This document shows positions 33,648 to 41,609 of a stretch of DNA of 47,211 nt, one piece after another. Numbering within the stretch: the first letter of the stretch is position 1; each line of letters begins with the position of its first letter. The DNA comes from JAAYJK01 sp964501655. Lineage in GTDB: Bacteria; Bacillota; Syntrophomonadia; Syntrophomonadales; Syntrophomonadaceae. The DNA is taken from NCBI GenBank assembly GCA_964501655.1, contig CAZCTN010000027.1, positions 1 to 47,211 on the forward strand, given 5' to 3'. The position numbers and the translations under genes are program-made. The notes under the pieces were generated by a model. The model saw only the letters and a list, made by a program, of their open reading frames with translations, did no database searches and had not been told where the DNA came from.

Positions 33648-34058
33648 ATGAAAGACATTATTAATGCAATTCAAATCGTTACAACTGCCATAGGCGGTTA
33701 TTTAGGCTGGTTGTTGGGAGGATGGGATGGGTTTCTCTTTGCTCTACTGGCTTTTGTCATAATCGACTACCTAACTGGAGTCATGGTAGCTATTGCAGAA
33801 AAACAACTTTCCAGTGAAGTTGGTGCTACGGGCATTATGAAGAAGATATTAATATTTATGCTGGTGGCTGTGGCCAATGTTATTGATACGGAGTTTATTA
33901 AAAGCGGCGGGGCTATACGAACAGCAGTTATTTTCTTCTACTTATCCAATGAAGGTATCAGTATTCTGGAAAACACCGCTAAGATTGGCCTGCCCATACC
34001 TGAGAAATTAAAGGCTGTTTTAGCCCAACTGAGCAAGGAGGATTCTGCCCATGATTAA
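33648..34058 (+). CDS. Holin (phage_holin_4 / toxin-secretion type)
   Basis: A 136-residue membrane protein with hydrophobic segments near 10-27 (TTAIGGYLGWLLGGW), 30-50 (FLFALLAFVIIDYLTGVMVA), 65-83 (MKKILIFMLVAVANVID) and 92-105. FVIIDYLTGVMVAIAEKQLSS is the signature of the holin 4 family that includes TcdE-like proteins. It would form membrane lesions that release the endolysin. It has AAAAGGGGG upstream, and its stop overlaps the amidase start by 8 nt. Confidence 0.88.
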   Translation: MKDIINAIQIVTTAIGGYLGWLLGGWDGFLFALLAFVIIDYLTGVMVAIAEKQLSSEVGATGIMKKILIFMLVAVANVIDTEFIKSGGAIRTAVIFFYLSNEGISILENTAKIGLPIPEKLKAVLAQLSKEDSAHD

Positions 34059-34767
34059 GCTGTGTTTTGATTATGGCCATGGCGGGACTGATCCGGGGGC
34101 AGTATATAACGGACGTAAGGAAGCGGCAGACGTACTGAGCCTGGGTCGGGAAGTAGCTGAAGAAATTAGAAGGCATGGTATTAACGTTGATGAAACTCGA
34201 ACCGCTGATGTGACTGTGGGTCTAACTCAAAGAAGTGCTTTTGCCAATCAGCAAAATTATAATTACTTTATATCATTTCACAGGAATGCATTTAAACCGG
34301 AAACAGGCACAGGTGCTGAAACCTATACTTATATGAATGCATCAGAAAAGACTATAAGTTTAGCAACAAAAATACAAAAAGCATTAGTAGAAGCTGGCTT
34401 TAAAGATCGTGGAGTTAAAACCGGTAACTTTCATGTTTTAAGAAAAACCAAAGCACCGGCGGTTTTAATTGAGATAGGATTTATCGATAACAGCCAGGAT
34501 AATGTCTTGTTTGATATTCACAAGAAAGCTATTGTTACAGGGATATCAAAGGCGATATTATCCCATTTAGGAATTAAATATATTGAAGAAACAGAGTGTG
34601 AAAAGGATGATCTAACAGAAGCGCTGGACCTGCTGATCAGTAAAGGTATAATCAATTCCCCGGACTACTGGCAGAAAAATGCCCGGTCAGGCAAGGTTGT
34701 AAAGGGCGAATATGCCGGATTACTAATTGAAAGAATGGCAGAATACATCTCACCCCAGAAATCTTAG
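34051..34767 (+). CDS. N-acetylmuramoyl-L-alanine amidase endolysin
   Basis: A 238-residue protein. Amidase_3 domain (1-~175): zinc ligand histidine in CFDYGHGGTDPGA, glutamate region GRKEAADVLSLGREVAE, second histidine in FISFHRNAF, and catalytic glutamate in PAVLIEIGFIDN. The last ~45 residues (LTEALDLLISKGIINSPDYW then VVKGEYAGLLIERMAEYI) form a small helical C-terminal unit that may aid wall binding. No signal peptide, as expected for a holin-dependent enzyme. Cuts the amide bond between muramic acid and the stem peptide. Confidence 0.92.
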   Translation: MIKLCFDYGHGGTDPGAVYNGRKEAADVLSLGREVAEEIRRHGINVDETRTADVTVGLTQRSAFANQQNYNYFISFHRNAFKPETGTGAETYTYMNASEKTISLATKIQKALVEAGFKDRGVKTGNFHVLRKTKAPAVLIEIGFIDNSQDNVLFDIHKKAIVTGISKAILSHLGIKYIEETECEKDDLTEALDLLISKGIINSPDYWQKNARSGKVVKGEYAGLLIERMAEYISPQKS

Positions 34768-34785
34768 CACCATAACCCAAGACTC

Positions 34786-34829
34786 GCCCGTGGAGCAAAT
34801 CAACACGCTCTGCGGGCTGTTTCTTTTTT
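34786..34829 (+). terminator. Strong terminator after the lysis genes
   Basis: GCCCGTGGAGC pairs with GCTCTGCGGGC (11 bp, two wobbles), then TGTTTCTTTTTT. It marks the end of the late operon. A second hairpin, CCGCTGAT/ATCAGTGG (34843-34867), follows. Confidence 0.85.
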
Positions 34830-34893
34830 GGGGGGGCGAGTTCCGCTGATTTTTTGCATATCAGTGGGAGGTATTAGGGTGTTTTTATTTTTG

Positions 34894-34969
34894 ATACCGT
34901 CCGATTCTTCTTCCGCCTGTGGCTTATACCGAAGGCTTTTTGAGGTTTGCCTTCGGAGGAGGTATCACA
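34894..34969 (+). promoter_or_regulatory. Leader element copy 3 (before the HTH/zinc protein and recombinases)
   Basis: ATACCGTCCGATT (34894-34906), GTGGCTTATACC and a perfect 8-bp hairpin CCGAAGGC/GCCTTCGG precede the ATG at 34970. GATACC at the start of the element is the exact complement of GGTATC, which directly follows the ribosome site GGAGG, so a closing helix could cover the site. Confidence 0.75.
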
Positions 34970-35377
34970 ATGACGAAACAGCAAAAAGAGCAAATCATTA
35001 AAATGCGCCGGCAAGGCTTTAGCTATTCAAGAATATCGAAGGCTCTCGGTATTTCGGAAAACACAGTGAAGTCATTCTGTCGCAGGAACAACCTTGGTAG
35101 TGCTTATACTGGAACCGGTGTTCAGAAGGAAGGGATATTCTGCCGACAGTGCGGAACACCTCTTGCTCAGACCGCTGGTGTGAAGCCTAAACGGTTCTGT
35201 TCGGATAAATGCCGCATGGCCTGGTGGAACGACCATCCGGAAGCCGTCAACCGGAAAGCCATCTATACTTTTACCTGCCCTGTATGTGGTCGTGAGTTTG
35301 AAAGCTATGGAAATAAGAACCGTAAATACTGCTCTCGAGCCTGCTACGGCAGGTCAAAGGTGGTGCGGTATGAGTAA
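34970..35377 (+). CDS. HTH and zinc-ribbon protein upstream of the recombinases
   Basis: A 135-residue protein. An N-terminal HTH (MTKQQKEQIIKMRRQGFSY, SRISKALGISENTVKSFCRR) is followed by two zinc-binding motifs, FCRQCG...RFCSDKCRMAWW and FTCPVCGREFES...KYCSRACY. This architecture is usual just before serine recombinase genes in clostridial prophages and mobile elements; a role as regulator or recombination directionality factor is possible. Codons before the ATG at 34970 belong to leader copy 3, so the longer reading is rejected. It overlaps the next gene by 8 nt. Confidence 0.75.
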   Translation: MTKQQKEQIIKMRRQGFSYSRISKALGISENTVKSFCRRNNLGSAYTGTGVQKEGIFCRQCGTPLAQTAGVKPKRFCSDKCRMAWWNDHPEAVNRKAIYTFTCPVCGREFESYGNKNRKYCSRACYGRSKVVRYE

Positions 35378-35534
35378 GGCGTTAGCAGTTATCTACTATA
35401 CAGCCACGATAGCGGTATTTAAAAAATGGCTTGCAGCAGGAATTATAAGTGAAGATGAACTGATAAAAATTGAGACATCTATCGCTGAAAAATATGGGCT
35501 TTCTAAACGCAGTATATATCGCCAAAACGCTTGA
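35370..35534 (+). CDS. Small SHOCT-like protein
   Basis: A 54-residue protein. FKKWLAAGIISEDELIKIETSIAEKYG has the short SHOCT-like oligomerisation pattern (aliphatic, GIIS-x-E-ELxKIE), ending SKRSIYR. Often found next to recombinases in clostridial elements, where it might assist excision; unproven. It starts inside the upstream gene. The 47-nt gap to the recombinase contains AAAGGAGG. Confidence 0.68.
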   Translation: MSKALAVIYYTATIAVFKKWLAAGIISEDELIKIETSIAEKYGLSKRSIYRQNA

Positions 35535-35581
35535 TAATATGGGCGTTTCGAGCGAATATGTTATAGCGAAAGGAGGTCATT

Positions 35582-36892
35582 ATGGATAGAATAGTTACGA
35601 AGATATCACCTTCGGTGCTCCCGCTCCCGATGAGATTACGGGTTGCCGCATATGCACGTGTTTCATCCGGAAAAGATGCGATGTTACAATCTCTAGCGGC
35701 CCAAGTCAGCTATTACAGCAACCTCATTCAGCAACGCCCGGATTGGGAATACGCTGGTGTATACGCCGACGAGGCACTGACAGGAACCAAAGACGCTCGC
35801 CCGGAGTTTCAGCGTCTGATTGCCGACTGCAAGGTTGGCCAGATTGACATGGTCATTACAAAATCTATATCACGTTTTGCCCGCAACACGGTAACACTCC
35901 TGGAAACCGTGCGGAAACTGAAAATGCTTGGTGTTGACGTGTATTTTGAGGAACAGAATATTCACTCCATGAACGGGGACGGTGAACTAATGTTGACCAT
36001 CCTGGCATCCTATGCCCAGGAAGAAAGCCGCTCGGTTAGTGAGAACTGCAAATGGCGGATTCGCAAGCGTTTTCAGCAAGGTGAGATCGTAAACATGCGT
36101 TTCATGTACGGGTACCGAATCAACAATGGTCAAATTGAAATCGATCAGGAACAGGCTGAAATCGTTCGAAAGATCTATACTTATTACATAAACGGCCTGG
36201 GGTGCGATCGGATTGCTGGCAAGCTGCGGGAAACGGGTGCGTTAACCTATCGCGGCAGACAGTGGACAGCAAAACGGGTTCTGGCCATCCTTAATAACGA
36301 AAAGTATTCTGGTAACGCACTGCTTCAGAAAAAGTATGTTGCTGACCATTTGTCAAAAAAGCTGGTTTATAACGGGGGAACCCTGCCAAAGTACTATGTT
36401 GAAGGAACCCATGAGCCAATCATTGATCCTCTAACATTTCAAAAGGCGCAGGAAATAATGGCTGAACGCCGGGAGAACAGAAATGTGAAGGAAAACCCGG
36501 CCAACAATTACCCGTTTTCCGGTTTAATCCTCTGCCCCCGCTGCGGAAAAAACTACCGACGGGTAACCTACAAGGGGCATGCAGCGTGGAACTGTGCTAC
36601 CTTCGTCCAATCCGGCAAAAACGCCTGTCCAGCTAAACAGATTCCGGAGCCAATCTTATTTTCGATGACCGCTGAAGTGCTGGGCCTAGCGGAATTCGAC
36701 GAGGAGGTTTTCAAGGCACAGATTAAACAGATGCGGGTGCCGGAAGCCAGCAAGGTCATCTATATATTTCAGGATGGTCGTGAAGTTGAAGCCCTCTGGC
36801 AAGACCGGTCGCGCAAATCGAGCTGGGACGATGAAAAGAAACAGCAGGCGCGGGAAAGGGCGCTTGCATACCAAAGGGGGGATTTGAAGTGA
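35582..36892 (+). CDS. Large serine recombinase 1
   Basis: A 436-residue protein. The catalytic domain begins with RVAAYARVSSGKD (nucleophile S28), followed by DEALTGTKDARPEFQRLIAD and ITKSISRFARNT. The recombinase domain follows (GELMLTILASYAQEESRSVS, YRGRQWTAKRVLAILNNEKY), then a zinc ribbon with ILCPRCGKNYRR and ACPAKQ. It lacks the long coiled coil present in recombinase 2, so it is on the short side for integrases. Integrates or excises the prophage, probably with the next gene product. The two genes overlap by 4 nt. Confidence 0.92.
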   Translation: MDRIVTKISPSVLPLPMRLRVAAYARVSSGKDAMLQSLAAQVSYYSNLIQQRPDWEYAGVYADEALTGTKDARPEFQRLIADCKVGQIDMVITKSISRFARNTVTLLETVRKLKMLGVDVYFEEQNIHSMNGDGELMLTILASYAQEESRSVSENCKWRIRKRFQQGEIVNMRFMYGYRINNGQIEIDQEQAEIVRKIYTYYINGLGCDRIAGKLRETGALTYRGRQWTAKRVLAILNNEKYSGNALLQKKYVADHLSKKLVYNGGTLPKYYVEGTHEPIIDPLTFQKAQEIMAERRENRNVKENPANNYPFSGLILCPRCGKNYRRVTYKGHAAWNCATFVQSGKNACPAKQIPEPILFSMTAEVLGLAEFDEEVFKAQIKQMRVPEASKVIYIFQDGREVEALWQDRSRKSSWDDEKKQQARERALAYQRGDLK

Positions 36893-38469
36893 AGCCCGCC
36901 CGAGCCGTTACTGTCATACCACCAACCATAAACCGTCTTGTACCGGAAACGCCTGGGGTAGCAAGAAAAAGAGTAGCCGCATACGCCCGCGTTTCAACAG
37001 ATTCTGAGGAACAGCTTACCAGCTATGAAGCCCAGGTAGACTACTATACGAAATACATTAACGAACGTGCTGATTGGGTTTTTGCCGGAATCTACACCGA
37101 TGAAGGCATCAGCGCTACCAACACCAAAAAACGCGATGGGTTCAAACAAATGGTTGCAGATGCCCTGGATGGGATGATGGATTTAATAATCACCAAGTCA
37201 GTCAGCCGCTTTGCGAGAAACACGGTTGATTCTCTGGTTACGGTGCGCAAGTTAAAGGAAAAAGATGTTGAGGTCTATTTTGAGAAGGAGAATATTTACA
37301 CGCTGGACAGCAAGGGTGAGTTGCTTATCACCATTATGTCCAGTTTGGCGCAAGAGGAAAGCCGTTCAATTTCCGAAAATGTAACCTGGGGCCAACGTAA
37401 GCGTATGGCTGATGGTAAAGTCAGCATGCCTTACCCCCACTTCCTTGGCTATGAAAAGGGCGAGGATGGGTCGCCCAAAATCGTAGAAAAGGAAGCGGAA
37501 ACAGTGAGACTGATTTACAGGATGTTTCTTGAGGGTAAAACGCCATCAGCCATCGCTAAGCATCTTGTCAATCAGGGTATCCTCTCGCCATGCGGTAAGA
37601 AAACCTGGCAAGTGGCTACAGTAATAAGCATTCTGACCAATGAAAAATATAAGGGTGACGCACTTCTGCAAAAACGCTTCACGGTGGATTTTCTTACCAA
37701 GACCACCAAATTAAACGAGGGCGAGGTGCCGCAATACTATGTACAAAACAGCCATCCCGCCATTATTGAGCCTGACGAATTCGACATGGTGCAGATTGAG
37801 ATGAAACGGCGTAAAAAGCTTGGCAGACCAATTAGCTGCCACAGCCCGTTCGCTGCAAAAATCATCTGCGGAGAGTGTGGTGGTTTTTACGGCTCCAAGG
37901 TCTGGGGTTCAAATACTAAATACCGGCGCACGGTATGGCGGTGTAATGAGAAGTACAAAAACGATAAACCTTGTCTAACACCCCATCTCACAGAAGATGA
38001 AGTTAAGCAGCGGTTTCTGACGGCATTTAATATATTAATGGGTGGTCGGGATGAGCTGCTCGCCAACTGCCAGCTAGCCCAAGAAGTCTTATGCGACTGT
38101 TCAGCAATTGATACGGAACTTAAGGAACTGCACCGCGAAATTGAGATTGTTTCCGAACTCACGAGAAAATCCATTTATGATAATGCCCGCTTTTCGGTTA
38201 ATCAGGATGAATTTAACGAACGGCACCAGGGATACATGGAGCGTCACCGGATAGCAACAGAGCGGGTTGCCGAACTGGAGGATAAGCAGCGAAACCGTCA
38301 AAACAAATCATTGACACTGGAAAGGTTTATTCGGGAAATCGAAACCCGACCGCTTCTAGTCGATGATTTTGATGAAAGATTATGGTTAGCAGCCATTGAT
38401 AAAGTAATAGTTTATGGTGCTGATAACATCCAGTTTATTTTTAGAGACGGTACGGTAATTACAGTTTAA
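36889..38469 (+). CDS. Large serine recombinase 2
   Basis: A 526-residue protein; GTG start at 36889 overlapping the first recombinase. Catalytic region RVAAYARVSTDSEEQ (nucleophile S36), ITKSVSRFARNTVDS, then MSSLAQEESRSISENVTWG, a recombinase domain with SILTNEKYKGDALLQK, and a zinc ribbon (IICGECGGFYGSKVW, WRCNEKYKNDKPC). A long coiled coil (about 400-470: IDTELKELHREIEIVSELTR, RHRIATERVAELEDKQRNRQ) is the synapsis-control element of this family. Last gene of the prophage; the attachment site should lie close by. Confidence 0.93.
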   Translation: MKPARAVTVIPPTINRLVPETPGVARKRVAAYARVSTDSEEQLTSYEAQVDYYTKYINERADWVFAGIYTDEGISATNTKKRDGFKQMVADALDGMMDLIITKSVSRFARNTVDSLVTVRKLKEKDVEVYFEKENIYTLDSKGELLITIMSSLAQEESRSISENVTWGQRKRMADGKVSMPYPHFLGYEKGEDGSPKIVEKEAETVRLIYRMFLEGKTPSAIAKHLVNQGILSPCGKKTWQVATVISILTNEKYKGDALLQKRFTVDFLTKTTKLNEGEVPQYYVQNSHPAIIEPDEFDMVQIEMKRRKKLGRPISCHSPFAAKIICGECGGFYGSKVWGSNTKYRRTVWRCNEKYKNDKPCLTPHLTEDEVKQRFLTAFNILMGGRDELLANCQLAQEVLCDCSAIDTELKELHREIEIVSELTRKSIYDNARFSVNQDEFNERHQGYMERHRIATERVAELEDKQRNRQNKSLTLERFIREIETRPLLVDDFDERLWLAAIDKVIVYGADNIQFIFRDGTVITV

Positions 38470-38727
38470 TATTAAACTATACGGAACACAGGCAAAAATA
38501 GCTTAAATGTTAGTTTGCGGGTCTTTTATTATCCGGGAGGGTCTTTTTTACTTATCAAGAAAAAGAGTTGCCCACAGAAACCATCACAGTCCTGTGGAGC
38601 ATCACTAGTGGGGGGTGAGTGAAATAATACGGAATCATATCCCGTATTATTAAGTTCTGATTAGCAATTTTTCCTAACGAACGAATCTTCCAAAAGACAT
38701 TCTCAATAAGATAAGCAAAATCAGTAT
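38470..38727. other. Gap at the presumed prophage right end, with two hairpins
   Basis: No gene is evident. CCACAG/CTGTGG forms a stem-loop near 38576-38598, and AATAATACGG (38623-38632) pairs perfectly with CCGTATTATT (38642-38651). The second stem lies between converging genes and may end transcription from the - strand. The att site probably lies here, but I found no convincing repeat shared with 1256-1600. Confidence 0.4.
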
Positions 38728-39036
38728 CTAGGCTATAAATAGGATTCTTTGGCTGATTTTTAAACGAACCCCCTCTGTTTTGATCCACTTTCGGTAGCTG
38801 TCCTCTCCTAAACAGGTAATTATGACTCGGGTATCGAGTTCTTCAATTATCACTATCGAGATCCCTTTGTACTTAATTTCAAAGCAGTTTTCAGCAAAAT
38901 TTGGTTTAGGCTGAATCATTTTCCCCATCGTGGAAATATTCTGGAGAATTTTGGCCACCTGTTCATTAGAGGAAGAAAAATCAAACAACCTCTCTCGATA
39001 TCTTCTTATGGCATGTTTTGTTACTTTTATATTCAT
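38728..39036 (-). CDS. Hypothetical protein
   Basis: A 102-residue protein that I do not recognise. It starts MNIKVTKHAIRRYRERLFDF, then a helical segment, then a beta-rich half (CFEIKYKGISIVIIEELDTR, VIITCLGEDSYRKW). The KHAxxRYxER pattern recalls small phage- and plasmid-borne proteins of unknown role. It is on the - strand, opposite to the prophage, and therefore more likely host or flanking accessory DNA. Only a weak AAAAGGGG lies upstream. Confidence 0.5.
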   Translation of the reverse strand: MNIKVTKHAIRRYRERLFDFSSSNEQVAKILQNISTMGKMIQPKPNFAENCFEIKYKGISIVIIEELDTRVIITCLGEDSYRKWIKTEGVRLKISQRILFIA

Positions 39037-39149
39037 AATTGATAATACCCCTTTTAAAACCGGTCTTAAGATAAATGAAATATGACCGACTAATCACTCT
39101 TGAGTAAAAGTCTTTTTTGTTAACCTTCTAATCTTTTAAGGGGGAGAGA

Positions 39150-39182
39150 GGGGGCCTTGAAAACCTCGTTCAAGGTACCCCC
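39150..39182 (-). terminator. Hairpin downstream of the transporter gene
   Basis: GGGGGCCTTGAA pairs with TTCAAGG and CCCCC (12 bp with a two-base bulge) around a 7-nt loop. It follows the - strand transporter stop at 39201 by about 20 nt. It has no T tract, so it may stabilise the 3' end rather than terminate. Confidence 0.45.
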
Positions 39183-39200
39183 TTAAAAAGGAGAAAGTGG

Positions 39201-39794
39201 TTATTTTATTATAGGTTTCCCAACGGGTAGAATAGTTTTTCCAAAAGCCGCATTCAAAATGATTGCACTAGACATATAAATGCCACATACTCCAGTTATC
39301 AATAATGCATAAGCTGCAAAAGGCTTAAAAGCGGGATTCATCCAACCAATATCGATAAATGTGACAAAGAAAACTCCAATATCTAAGAAGATTAAAAGGA
39401 GATTCATAACAAAGGCTGATTGTTTGAAATATGCAAAAGAATAAAATATGAGGATAATAAACAATACCAACCATGCCCAGCCATCAATGGTTGTGTCAAT
39501 TTGCCATTGGTAGATTCCCGCAAAGAACTTGACAAACATTTCCATGCCACCTACAAGCATAAAAAAGGCGGAAAAGAATAGAAATACATTACCACCGGTT
39601 AAGGCTCCTTCTTTAAGTTCCAGTAACCCTGTAATCAATTGAACCACAAAACCGCCTATTAACCAACAACCTAACAGTGGCATAGCACCTGGTTTTACCG
39701 TACCTGATAAGATTGCATAAAAAATGAAACAAGCAACAGCTAATGCTACGAGACCTGCGGGGGCTGGATTTGCCCATTCTTTCGATTCTGACAT
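39201..39794 (-). CDS. Acetate/succinate transporter (AceTr, GPR1/FUN34/YaaH family)
   Basis: A 197-residue protein with six hydrophobic segments. The family signature NPAPAGLVALAVACF is at residues 9-23, and a MLVGGMEMFVKFFAGI-type segment and a GKTILPVGKP end are seen. SatP/YaaH proteins move acetate and related short acids with protons. Located downstream of a CoA-transferase pair, it could export acetate released during substrate activation or import a carboxylic acid substrate. AAGGAGAGG lies before the ATG. A 10-bp hairpin separates it from the ctfB-like gene. Confidence 0.88.
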   Translation of the reverse strand: MSESKEWANPAPAGLVALAVACFIFYAILSGTVKPGAMPLLGCWLIGGFVVQLITGLLELKEGALTGGNVFLFFSAFFMLVGGMEMFVKFFAGIYQWQIDTTIDGWAWLVLFIILIFYSFAYFKQSAFVMNLLLIFLDIGVFFVTFIDIGWMNPAFKPFAAYALLITGVCGIYMSSAIILNAAFGKTILPVGKPIIK

Positions 39795-39942
39795 TAAAAT
39801 CCTCTCCTTATTTTCATTTTTTTCTCTTTAATTTTTCAATTAGAGATGTTAAACTTTCTTACAAAGCTTTAAAAAAGGGCGCATTACATTAATTCAGCTA
39901 GTGTATAGCTGGGTTTAAACTTAAACTAATCAACCTTGTCCA

Positions 39943-39973
39943 TCAAGAACGGCGAACCATCCACCGTTCTTGA
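39943..39973 (-). other. Hairpin between CoA-transferase B and the transporter
   Basis: TCAAGAACGG and CCGTTCTTGA are perfect 10-bp inverted copies with an 11-nt loop, without a T tract on the - strand. It may attenuate or process the transcript entering the transporter gene. Confidence 0.5.
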
Positions 39974-40029
39974 CTAGACGGGTTATTGTTTCATTGTATT
40001 TTTCTTGGACAAAATGCTTCCCTGTATTA

Positions 40030-40692
40030 CTATAGTCGGTATTCGCATACATCGGGAGCAACGGTGAATTCAGCTTCGGTAATCTTTTCAATATCTTCCG
40101 CGGTCATTCCGGCAATGATTTCTTTAAGAACAAGACCGTTAGGTGTAACATCAAAAACTGCCTTGTCCGTTATGATCACATCGAGAACGCTTGCGCCGGT
40201 GAGTGGAAGGGAGCAACATTTCTTAACTTTGGAATTTCCATTTTTATCAACATGCTGGAGCATCGCAACTACTTTACGAGCACCAGTAACCAAATCCATA
40301 GCGCCACCCGGCCCGGGTTGATATCGACCAGGAGCAATAGGCCTAGCCCAATTGGCAATGTTGCCCGCCTGATCAACTTCTAAAGCACCCAAACAGGTGG
40401 CGTCAACATGCCCCCCTCTTATGATGCAAAAAGAAGTAGCCGAATCAAATATGGATGCTCCGGGTAGTAACGTAATTGGCTGACCCCCGGCATTTCCAAC
40501 ATCGGCGTCTTGCTGACCTAATTCCGGTGTCGGGCCAAAAAGCAGACAACCATTCTCAGTTTGTAGTATCACTTCCACACCATCGGGGATGTAATTGGGC
40601 ACAGCAGTAGGGATACCAAACCCCAGGTTTACGACTTCGCCATCGTTAAGTTCAAGTGCGGCCCGCCGCGCGATCATTTCCCTGAAATTCAT
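40030..40692 (-). CDS. CoA-transferase subunit B (acetate/acetoacetate family)
   Basis: A 220-residue protein. The start at 40692 (MNFREMIARRAALELNDGE) has AAGGAGG upstream; an in-frame codon 24 nt earlier is less likely. VVNLGFGIPTAVPNYIP and ILQTENGCLLFGP carry the family glutamate (ENG) that forms the glutamyl-CoA intermediate. GAMDLVTGARKVVAMLQH and LPLTG follow as usual. With subunit A it moves CoA from one acyl-CoA (often acetyl-CoA) to a free acid. The acceptor here is unknown; context suggests a hydroxy- or unsaturated C4-C5 acid. Confidence 0.9.
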   Translation of the reverse strand: MNFREMIARRAALELNDGEVVNLGFGIPTAVPNYIPDGVEVILQTENGCLLFGPTPELGQQDADVGNAGGQPITLLPGASIFDSATSFCIIRGGHVDATCLGALEVDQAGNIANWARPIAPGRYQPGPGGAMDLVTGARKVVAMLQHVDKNGNSKVKKCCSLPLTGASVLDVIITDKAVFDVTPNGLVLKEIIAGMTAEDIEKITEAEFTVAPDVCEYRL

Positions 40693-40722
40693 ACTTCTTG
40701 CCTCCTTACAATTCAATTACAA

Positions 40723-41445
40723 TTAAGCTTTTAGCATTCCGCTACGTACCCAGAACTTCTCATAAATTTCCTGATGTTCTTGATAACTATAGCCTTGAAC
40801 TACAGCGTCGACAAAAATACCGGGAGTTCCAACCCGGATGGGTTCTATTTCACCAACATTAACGATTTCATCGACTTCAGTGACAACATAGTCGGCTGCT
40901 GTTGCCATAATCGGATTGCAGTTGATTGATACTCCGCGGTATTCTATATTACCCATAGTGTCTGCTCGGTGGCCCTTAATAAAAGCATATTCTGCCCTAA
41001 TAGGCTCTTCTAAAAAATAGTCTCTACCATTAATAATAAATTTCTGTTTACCTTTCTCCGTAAAGGTTCCAACCCCTGTAGGAGTAAGGATTCCACCCAG
41101 GCCAGCTCCTCCAGCTCGTATTTTTTCAATCCAGTTACCCATTGGGTAATACTCTATATCAATTTCTCCATTCTTGTATTGTTCGATCGCCAAAGGGTTA
41201 GTTCCAGTATGGGAGGTGATAAACTTTTTTACCTGATGGTTCTCAAACAACAAAGCCGTTTCGAATCCACCACCGGGGTTCGCGTTGGCAATAGCAATAA
41301 GGGTAAGATCCTTTACTCCTTTTTCAACTAGTTTCTCGATACATTTGAGGGGTACTCCCACCGCAAAGAATCCACCAATCATGATGGTTGCACCATCATG
41401 AATTCTATCAATTACCTGATCGAGAGACGTTACCTTACTTTTCAT
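40723..41445 (-). CDS. CoA-transferase subunit A
   Basis: A 240-residue protein starting MKSKVTSLDQVIDRIHDG at 41445 with AAAGGCGGAG upstream. ATIMIGGFFAVGVPLKCIEK, TLIAIANANPGGG, FITSHTGTNPLA and GVGTFTEKGKQKFIINGRDY fit subunit A of the 3-oxoacid/acetate CoA-transferase family, including the CoA-binding glycine-rich loop. It is 30 nt upstream of subunit B in one transcription unit. A hairpin at 41565-41590 separates it from the dehydratase-like gene. Confidence 0.9.
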   Translation of the reverse strand: MKSKVTSLDQVIDRIHDGATIMIGGFFAVGVPLKCIEKLVEKGVKDLTLIAIANANPGGGFETALLFENHQVKKFITSHTGTNPLAIEQYKNGEIDIEYYPMGNWIEKIRAGGAGLGGILTPTGVGTFTEKGKQKFIINGRDYFLEEPIRAEYAFIKGHRADTMGNIEYRGVSINCNPIMATAADYVVTEVDEIVNVGEIEPIRVGTPGIFVDAVVQGYSYQEHQEIYEKFWVRSGMLKA

Positions 41446-41564
41446 AAACACTCCGCCTTTCTTAGGAAATAGAGCATACTCAACTAGAGGGTTAACGATC
41501 TAATGATCAAGACCCCTATTTTTAGCTTCATTATTACTATCTTATCCGGGTATAATAAAGACTT

Positions 41565-41590
41565 CCTGGCTCTCCGTCAGGAGAACCAGG
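41565..41590 (-). terminator. Hairpin between the dehydratase-like and CoA-transferase genes
   Basis: CCTGG-C-TCTCC and GGAGA-A-CCAGG pair over ten positions with one internal mismatch, GTCA loop. On the - strand it follows the dehydratase-like stop by 20 nt and is followed by AAGTCTTTATT. Probably a partial terminator that lowers ctf expression. Confidence 0.6.
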
Positions 41591-41609
41591 TATAATGGCG
41601 TAGTTGTTC

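Noticed and set aside
1256..38650. Search for a direct repeat marking attL and attR of the prophage
   Set aside because: Comparing 1256-1600 with 38470-38650 by eye gave only 7-base matches such as GTTAGTT, which are expected by chance. Serine recombinase cores can be too short to see.
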